This document shows, one piece after another, positions 58,796 through 64,000 of a DNA stretch of 64,000 nucleotides. Source of the stretch: Panulirus ornatus (lineage: Eukaryota > Arthropoda > Malacostraca > Decapoda > Palinuridae). The translations under genes were made by a program, and so were the position numbers. Each line of letters starts with the position of its first letter. Positions within the stretch are counted from its first letter, which is position 1. The stretch is from the NCBI RefSeq assembly GCF_036320965.1, contig NC_092232.1:51172482-51236481 (forward strand). The letters run 5' to 3'. The notes under the pieces are model-generated. The model made no database searches, had not been told where the DNA came from, and saw only the letters and a list, made by a program, of their open reading frames with translations.

Positions 58796-58971
58796 AGATC
58801 TCCGTAGTGCAGCCGTCAGTGTTCCTGACCATGGCACGTTCACAAGCCAGCCTGGGGTCGAGCCCACATAGGTTCGAACCCTGGCTTCGGTATTCGGTTC
58901 ACAGTCAACCCTAGCTATTATCCTCCTTGAGGGATTGTTCAATAAAGTGGATACCTTTAGGCTTAAGATAA

Positions 58972-58976
<5 letters not shown>
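58796..58976 (+). mobile_element. tRNA-derived SINE, near complete
   Basis: AGATCTCCGTAGTGCAGCCG TCAGTGTTCCTGACCATGG corresponds to the A-box head on the minus strand at 31.4 kb. CCTGGGGTCGAGCCC and AGGTTCGAACCCTGG (B box) follow in the same order. The body CGGTTCACAGTCAACCCTAG CT...ATCCTCC...GGATACC TTTAGGCTTAAGATAAGGTAA ends at the (TA)n tract. The A box is slightly decayed, so it is probably inactive. Confidence 0.83.

Positions 58977-59035
<59 letters not shown>
58976..59035. repeat. (TA)n microsatellite between SINE and LINE
   Basis: Uninterrupted (TA)n that serves as the SINE 3' tail and lies directly at the 5' truncation point of the LINE. Confidence 0.98.
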
Positions 59036-59040
<5 letters not shown>

Positions 59041-59041
59041 G

Positions 59042-60766
59042 GTGCGTAAGACAAGGGAGCAAATGGGAACTTCAGTGAAGGGCGTAAATGGGGAGGTGAT
59101 AACAAGTAGCGGTGATGTGAGAAGGAGATGGAATGAGTATTTTGAAGGTTTGTTGAATGTGTCTGATGACAGAGTGGCAGATATAGGGTGTTTTGGTCGA
59201 GGTGGTGTGCAAAGTGAGAGGGTTAGGGAAAATGATTTGGTAAACAGAGAAGAGGTAGTAAAAGCTTTGCGGAAGATGAAAGCCGGCAAGGCAGCAGGTT
59301 TGGATGGTATTGCAGTGGAATTTATTAAGAAAGGGGGTGACTGTATTGTTGACTGGTTGGTAAGGTTATTTAATGTATGTATGACTCATGGTGAGGTGCC
59401 TGAGGATTGGCGGAATGCGTGCATAGTGCCATTGTACAAAGGCAAAGGGGATAAGAGTGAGTGCTCAAATTACAGAGGTATAAGTTTGTTGAGTATTCCT
59501 GGTAAATTATATGGGAGGGTATTGATTGAGAGGGTGAAGGCATGTACAGAGCATCAGATTGGGGAAGAGCAGTGCGGTTTCAGAAGTGGTAGAGGATGTG
59601 TGGATCAGGTGTTTGCTTTGAAGAATGTATGTGAGAAATACTTAGAAAAGCAAATGGATTTGTATGTAGCATTTATGGATCTGGAGAAGGCATATGATAG
59701 AGTTGATAGAGATGCTCTGTGGAAGGTATTAAGAATATATGGTGTGGGAGGCAAGTTGTTAGAAGCAGTGAAAAGTTTTTATCGAGGATGTAAGGCATGT
59801 GTACGTGTAGGAAGAGAGGAAAGTGATTGGTTCTCAGTGAATGTAGGTTTGCGGCAGGGGTGTGTGATGTCTCCATGGTTGTTTAATTTGTTTATGGATG
59901 GGGTTGTAAAGGAGGTAAATGCAAGAGTCCTGGAAAGAGGGGCAAGTATGAAGTCTGTTGGGGATGAGAGAGCTTGGGAAGTGAGTCAATTGTTGTTCGC
60001 TGATGATACAGCGCTGGTGGCTGATTCATGTGAGAAACTGCAGAAGCTGGTGACTGAGTTTGGTAAAGTGTGTGGAAGAAGAAAGTTGAGAGTAAATGTG
60101 AATAAGAGCAAGGTAATTAGGTACAGTAGGGGTGAGGGTCAAGTCAATTGGGAGGTGAGTTTGAATGGAGAAAAACTGGAGGAAGTGAAGTGTTTTAGAT
60201 ATCTGGGAGTGGATCTGTCAGCGGATGGAACCATGGAAGCGGAAGTGGATCCTAGGGTGGGGGAGGGGGCGAAAATTTTGGGAGCCTTGAAAAATGTGTG
60301 GAAGTCGAGAACATTATCTCGGAAAGCAAAAATGGGTATGTTTGAGGGAATAGTGGTTCCAACAATGCTGTATGGTTGCGAGGCGTGGGCTATGGATAGA
60401 GATGTGCGCAGGAGGATGGATGTGCTGGAAATGAGATGTTTGAGGACAATGTGTGGTGTGAGGTGGTTTGATCGAGTAAGTAACGTAAGGGTAAGAGAGA
60501 TGTGTGGAAATAAAAAGAGCGTGGTCGAGAGAGCAGAAGAGGGTGTTTTGAAATGGTTTGGGCACATGGAGAGAATGAGTGAGGAGAGATTGACCAAGAG
60601 GATATATGTGTCGGAGGTGGAGGGAACGAGGAGAAGAGGGAGACCAAATTGGAGGTGGAAAGATGGAGTGAAAAAGATTTTGTGTGATCGGGGCCTGAAC
60701 ATGCAGGAGGGTGAAAGGAGGGCAAGAAATAGAGTGAATTGGAGTCATGTGGTATACAGGGGTTGA
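59042..60766 (+). CDS. LINE reverse transcriptase, N-terminally truncated
   Basis: The open frame of 574 codons would make the RNA-dependent DNA polymerase that copies LINE RNA at the nicked target. It has KAAGLDGIAVEFIKK (about residues 78-95), NYRGISLLSIPGKLYGRVLI (about 141-160), CGFRSGRGCVDQVF (about 179-192) and motif A AFMDLEKAYD (210-219, catalytic D213). It continues with LRQGCVMSPWLFNLFMD (270-286) and motif C FADD (319-322, the two catalytic aspartates), then a C-terminal part with LYGCEAW, LEMRCLRTMCG, WFGHMERM and RRRGRPNWRWKDGV. All key RT residues are present. The listed start is a GTG and not the native start: the frame is open upstream into the (TA)n tract, and the endonuclease domain is lost. 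It is probably not expressed from here, but its parent element was recently active. Confidence 0.92.
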   Translation: MRKTREQMGTSVKGVNGEVITSSGDVRRRWNEYFEGLLNVSDDRVADIGCFGRGGVQSERVRENDLVNREEVVKALRKMKAGKAAGLDGIAVEFIKKGGDCIVDWLVRLFNVCMTHGEVPEDWRNACIVPLYKGKGDKSECSNYRGISLLSIPGKLYGRVLIERVKACTEHQIGEEQCGFRSGRGCVDQVFALKNVCEKYLEKQMDLYVAFMDLEKAYDRVDRDALWKVLRIYGVGGKLLEAVKSFYRGCKACVRVGREESDWFSVNVGLRQGCVMSPWLFNLFMDGVVKEVNARVLERGASMKSVGDERAWEVSQLLFADDTALVADSCEKLQKLVTEFGKVCGRRKLRVNVNKSKVIRYSRGEGQVNWEVSLNGEKLEEVKCFRYLGVDLSADGTMEAEVDPRVGEGAKILGALKNVWKSRTLSRKAKMGMFEGIVVPTMLYGCEAWAMDRDVRRRMDVLEMRCLRTMCGVRWFDRVSNVRVREMCGNKKSVVERAEEGVLKWFGHMERMSEERLTKRIYVSEVEGTRRRGRPNWRWKDGVKKILCDRGLNMQEGERRARNRVNWSHVVYRG

Positions 60767-60900
60767 CGTGCTGTCAGTGGATTGAAGCAAGGCATGTGAA
60801 GCGTCTGGGGTAAACCATGGAAAGCTGTGTAGGTATGTATATTTGCGTGTGTGGACGTGTGTATGTACATGTGTATGGGGGGGGGGGCCATTTCTTTCGT

Positions 60901-60937
60901 CTGTTTCCTTGCGCTACCTCGCAAACGCGGGAGACAG
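60901..60937 (+). other. Predicted 3'-UTR hairpin of the LINE
   Basis: CTGTTTCC (60901-60908) pairs with GGAGACAG (60930-60937) with one G-U pair. Inside, TTGCG (60909-60913) pairs with CGCAA (60920-60924) around the loop CTACCT. It sits about 12 nt before the poly(A). In other LINEs, 3' hairpins are recognised by the RT; that role is inference here. The copy at 17.03-17.07 kb keeps it, and related stems occur in sister subfamilies. Confidence 0.65.
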
Positions 60938-60945
60938 CGACAAAG

Positions 60946-60948
<3 letters not shown>

Positions 60949-61020
<72 letters not shown>

Positions 61021-61029
61021 TTCTTTTTT
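60949..61029. repeat. Poly(A)-(TA)n-poly(T) junction of two LINEs
   Basis: Poly(A) of copy 1 (60949-60987), (TA)n (60988-61011), then the poly(T) that is the minus-strand tail of copy 2 (61012-61029, one C). The two elements meet tail to tail. Confidence 0.97.
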
Positions 61030-61207
61030 GCCGCTATCTCCCGCGTTTGCGAGGCAGCGCAAGGAAACAGACGAAAGAAATGGCCCAACCCACCCCCATA
61101 CACATGTATATACATACGTCCACACACGCAAATATACATACCTACACAGCTTTCCATGGTTTACCCCAGACGCTTCACATGCCTTGATTCAATCCACTGA
61201 CAGCACG

Positions 61208-62086
61208 TCAACCCCGGTATACCACATCGCTCCAATTCACTCTATTCCTTGCCCTCCTTTCACCCTCCTGCATGTTCAGGCCCCGATCACACAAAATCTT
61301 TTTCACTCCATCTTTCCACCTCCAATTTGGTCTCCCTCTTCTCCTCGTTCCCTCCACCTCCGACACATATATTCTCTTGGTCAATCTTTCTTCACTCATT
61401 CTCTCCATGTGCCCGAACCATTTCAAAACACCCTCTTCTGCTCTCTCAACCACGCTCTTTTTATTTCCACACATCTCTCTTACCCTTACGTTACTTACTC
61501 GATCAAACCACCTCGCACCACATATTGTCCTCAAACATCTCATTTCCAGCACATCCATCCTCCTGTGCACAACTCTATCCATAGCCCACGTCTCGCAACC
61601 ATACAACATTGTTGGAACCACTATTCCTTCAAACATACCCATTTTTGCTCTCCGAGATAATGTTCTCGACTTCCACACATTCTTCAAGGCTCCCAGAATT
61701 TTCGCCCCCTCCCCCACCCTATGATCCACTTCCGCTTCCATGGTTCCATCCGCTGCCAGATCCACTCCCAGATATCTAAAACACTTCACTTCCTCCAGTT
61801 TTTCTCCATTCAAACTCACCTCCCAATTGACTTGACCCTCAACCCTACTGTACCTAATAACCTTGCTCTTATTCACATTTACTCTTAACTTTCTTCTTTC
61901 ACACACTTTACCAAACTCAGTCACCAGCTTCTGCAGTTTCTCACATGAATCAGCCACCAGCGCTGTATCATCAGCGAACAACAACTGACTCACTTCCCAA
62001 GCTCTCTCATCCCCAACAGACTTCATACTTGCCCCTCTCTCCAAAACTCTTGCATTCACCTCCCTAACAACCCCATCCATAAACAA
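61208..62086 (-). pseudogene. LINE RT, C-terminal part of copy 2
   Basis: An open frame of 292 codons covers FMDGVV, motif C FADD, RRKLRVNVNKSKVIRYSR and the whole C-terminal domain to VYRG and the TGA stop. It aligns with residues 283-574 of the copy 1 frame with a few replacements (for example CGRRKL to CERRKL, DPRVGE to DHRVGE, RTMCGV to RTICGA). Motif A is absent because that part is inverted (62.1-62.46 kb). It cannot make a working RT. Confidence 0.92.
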
Positions 62087-62102
62087 ATTATATGGGAGGA
62101 TA

Positions 62103-62457
62103 TTGATTGAGAGGGTGAAGGCATGTACAGAGCATCAGATTGGTGAAGAGCAGCGTGGTTTCAGAAGTGGTAGAGGATGTGTGGATCAGGTGTTTGCTTT
62201 GAAGAATGTATGTGAGAAATACTTAGAAAAGCAAATGGATTTGTATGTAGCATTTATGGATCTGGAGAAGGCATATGATAGAGTTGATAGAGATGCTCTG
62301 TGGAAGGTATTAAGAATATATGGTGTGGGAGGCAAGTTGTTAGAAGCAGTGAAAAGTTTTTATCGAGGATGTAAGGCATGTGTACGAGTAGGAAGAGAGG
62401 AAAGTGATTGGTTCTCAGTGAATGTAGGTTTGCGGCAGGGGTGTGTGATGTCTCCAT

Positions 62458-62460
<3 letters not shown>
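62103..62460 (+). pseudogene. LINE RT, inverted middle part of copy 2
   Basis: The frame reads IERVKACTEHQIGEEQRGFR through motif A AFMDLEKAYD to LRQGCVMSPW, then runs into (TA)n. It equals residues 161-279 of the copy 1 frame with few changes (EEQCGF to EEQRGF). The remaining tyrosine/isoleucine codons after SPW are the (TA)n tract. Confidence 0.92.

Positions 62461-62520
<60 letters not shown>
62460..62520. repeat. (TA)n microsatellite, outer flank of LINE copy 2
   Basis: Uninterrupted (TA)n at the 5' end of copy 2. With 60988-61011 it forms the likely target-site duplication, though the repeat hides the exact length. Confidence 0.98.
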
Positions 62521-62525
<5 letters not shown>

Positions 62526-63295
62526 TAATGGGATGGCCTTGATTAGGGCCTTAGCTACCCGTGTCGTCCCAGTTAACATAAAAGATTTAGTTCTATTAGG
62601 GTAACAGCAGACATTAAATGTTGATTTTTCTATCATATTTCTATTACGAAATGTTACTGACCAAGGGTCACTGTTACTCACAAAGATGTCACTGACCACA
62701 CCACCAGTGCTCCTCACAAAAGCACTGACCTTGGGCACCGTTGCTCACAACACTCATAACAACAGCACTGTTACTGGTACTCACATGAAGATGAAACCTA
62801 TTGATAATGAGGATCGAACTCTCCTCATACGATGGTCAACTTGCCTCATAATGTAAACCAGAATGAGGGATACGAGCCAAACATAGCAAAATGAATACGT
62901 CCTCACAAACCCCCTTGTAAACAGAATCAGATAACACAATGATTGTGAGTAATGACACAAAACACGTTATCATAACCCGTATCTATTACTACAGTAATAT
63001 CTGTATATTCATTTCTTGATATCGTGTACGATATCCTAAGCCTCAAAGAAGCATTAGGTGATTAAACTGATAGCTATCTTTAAGATGGTCAGATGTCTTA
63101 AGAGTTGATATGGTGATAAAAGGGAGGAGTGCATTAGATATGCAAGATAATAGAATAAAAATGTTACGGAGATAAGAGGAAATTATTACAGCTAGTAATT
63201 TAAGAGAGACAGAGCCTAAGTGCGTTTGTACAAGTGCTAGAATGTAAATAACTGATGTCTTTTTATCATAAAGATCAAGGTAATTTTCTCCTTGG
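62521..63295. other. Spacer, nothing recognised
   Basis: 62655-62790 has loosely repeated CACTGACC...TGTTACTCACA pieces. No gene supported. Confidence 0.5.
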
Positions 63296-63575
63296 GTCTC
63301 AGAGCATGTGAGTGTGTTTTGAAGGTTCTCAGAGCATGTGAGTATGTTTTGAAGGTTCTCAGAGCGTGTGAGTGTGTTTTGAACGGCCTAAGAGCATGTG
63401 AGTATGTTTTCAAGGATTTCGAAGTATGTGAGTGTGTTTGAAAGGGTCTCAGAACATATGACTGTGTTCCTTTGAGTCTTAGAGCATGTCTCAGGGCTTA
63501 TGAATATGTTCCTTAGGGTCCCAAGGCATGTGAGTATGTTCCTTAGGGTCTCTTGAGCGTGTGAGTATGTTTCAG
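63296..63575. repeat. 30-bp minisatellite, about 9 copies
   Basis: Unit TCTCAGAGCATGTGAGTGTG TTTTGAAGGT. The first three copies are nearly identical and later ones diverge (TTCCTTAGGG variants). Confidence 0.93.
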
Positions 63576-64000
63576 AGGCAAGTGGATCATTCACAGATAC
63601 TTCATCAGGCAGGACTGTTATCATTCTTTGATTGTATAGCGACCGACATGGCATGGGCGAAAGATTCCTCAGCCAAGACCATCAATGGAAAAAGAAAACA
63701 AACAAAAGAGAAAGAAATGTAAGATGAATCATGGCTTCACCGGTGTTTGTAGACCTGGCTCTTAAAGGAAACGGAAGGTTATATGAAGAGGGACAGACGA
63801 GGGAAAGAAGGAAGAGAATCCCACAGTTTAGCTGTTCCAGGGGAAGGAGGAGGATGAGGCATCATAACGGCCAATCCCCGAGTAGCTGGTCTCCACACAC
63901 AAACTGTGGAAAGCAGCGGCTAAATCCCTGCCACGGGTACAGTTCGTGGAGGAGGCGAGATGGGGGACAAGAACAATGGCTTTAATGTATTCGCCATGAA
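63576..64000. other. Spacer, nothing recognised
   Basis: An 84-codon frame at 63731-63985 is arginine-rich with no recognisable domain. Confidence 0.45.

Larger units (their letters stand above)
59036..60987 (+). mobile_element. Non-LTR retrotransposon (RTE-like LINE), 5'-truncated copy 1
   Basis: The copy consists of the RT and C-terminal coding region (open from the (TA)n junction to a TGA at 60764-60766), a 182-bp 3' UTR, a terminal hairpin (60901-60937), GCGACAAAGTATA and a poly(A) tail (60949-60987). The endonuclease domain and 5' UTR are missing, as usual after incomplete target-primed reverse transcription. The frame is unbroken and the copy is nearly identical to copy 2, so insertion is recent. 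Clade assignment to RTE rests on the style of the RT and C-terminal motifs and should be tested. Confidence 0.93.
61012..62460 (-). mobile_element. LINE copy 2 with 5' inversion (twin-primed)
   Basis: 61012-62090 is the minus-strand 3' part (poly(A), 3' UTR and C-terminal coding end), equivalent to element positions 59884 to the end of copy 1. 62085-62460 is plus-strand and equals positions 59504-59879. Read on the minus strand this gives an inverted 5' piece followed by a sense 3' piece whose break positions meet (59879 and 59884), as twin priming predicts. The joint shares AAATTA (62085-62090). (TA)n flanks both ends. Coding parts are a few percent or less diverged from copy 1. The terminal bases differ (GATAGCGGCAAAAAAG-type end). 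Confidence 0.92.

Overview
This window looks like intergenic, repeat-dominated DNA from an animal nuclear genome, most likely a decapod crustacean. The arguments are the very long (AG)n/(CT)n, (TA)n and (CA)n tracts, more than 20 minisatellite arrays, tRNA-derived SINEs, and relics of several non-LTR retrotransposon (LINE) families. The 3' ends of these LINEs (core GCTACCTCGC...GCGGGA) resemble repeats that I associate with decapod genomes. That taxonomic call is inference from memory, not a search. I found no host gene that I can support with confidence, no rRNA, no functional tRNA, no CRISPR and nothing bacterial. Most long open frames are artefacts of tandem repeats that contain no stop codon.

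Layout. 0-7.5 kb: dinucleotide tracts and seven minisatellites (29, 46, 21, 21 inverted, 40, 23 and 34 bp units) with little unique sequence. 7.5-20 kb: sparse DNA with LINE 3' relics (7.8, 14.1, 14.2, 16.6, 16.8, 18.3 and 19.2 kb), a tRNA-like SINE head (13.5 kb) and (TA)n tracts. 20-36 kb: a SINE-like element with a LINE-like tail between two (TA)n tracts (22.9 kb), more LINE relics (23.7, 26.1, 28.2, 29.9 and 34.7 kb), tRNA-derived SINEs (28.1, 31.3 and 32.1 kb), and a perfect 188-bp palindrome (34.4-34.6 kb). 36-40 kb: AT-rich sequence with one possible exon-like frame (36.5 kb) and two decayed reverse-transcriptase relics (37.7 and 38.7 kb). 41-53.7 kb: a large inverted duplication with two pairs of matching blocks around a central region of about 5.4 kb. 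The right arm carries sequence absent from the left, including a weak two-exon gene candidate (50.4 kb). 55-56.4 kb: a decayed RT fragment from which a 27-bp minisatellite appears to have grown. 58.8-62.5 kb: the best-preserved part, a tRNA-derived SINE, a (TA)n tract, a 5'-truncated LINE with an unbroken 574-codon RT frame, and a second, nearly identical LINE in opposite orientation. 62.5-64 kb: mostly unique sequence plus one 30-bp minisatellite.

How the parts relate. The LINE of 59-62.5 kb explains much of the rest. Shorter or older copies of it, or of its subfamilies, occur at least nine more times. Its 3' end can fold into a hairpin, and a similar end occurs on the SINE-like repeat at 22.96 kb, which suggests shared retrotransposition machinery. 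Insertions repeatedly sit between (TA)n tracts. The second copy at 61.0-62.5 kb has the exact arrangement expected of twin priming: the inverted 5' piece ends about where the 3' piece begins, with 6 nt of microhomology at the internal joint. The most notable observations are this LINE pair, the (TA)n association, the 12.7-kb inverted duplication and the minisatellite born inside an RT relic. I did not find a convincing new multi-gene system.
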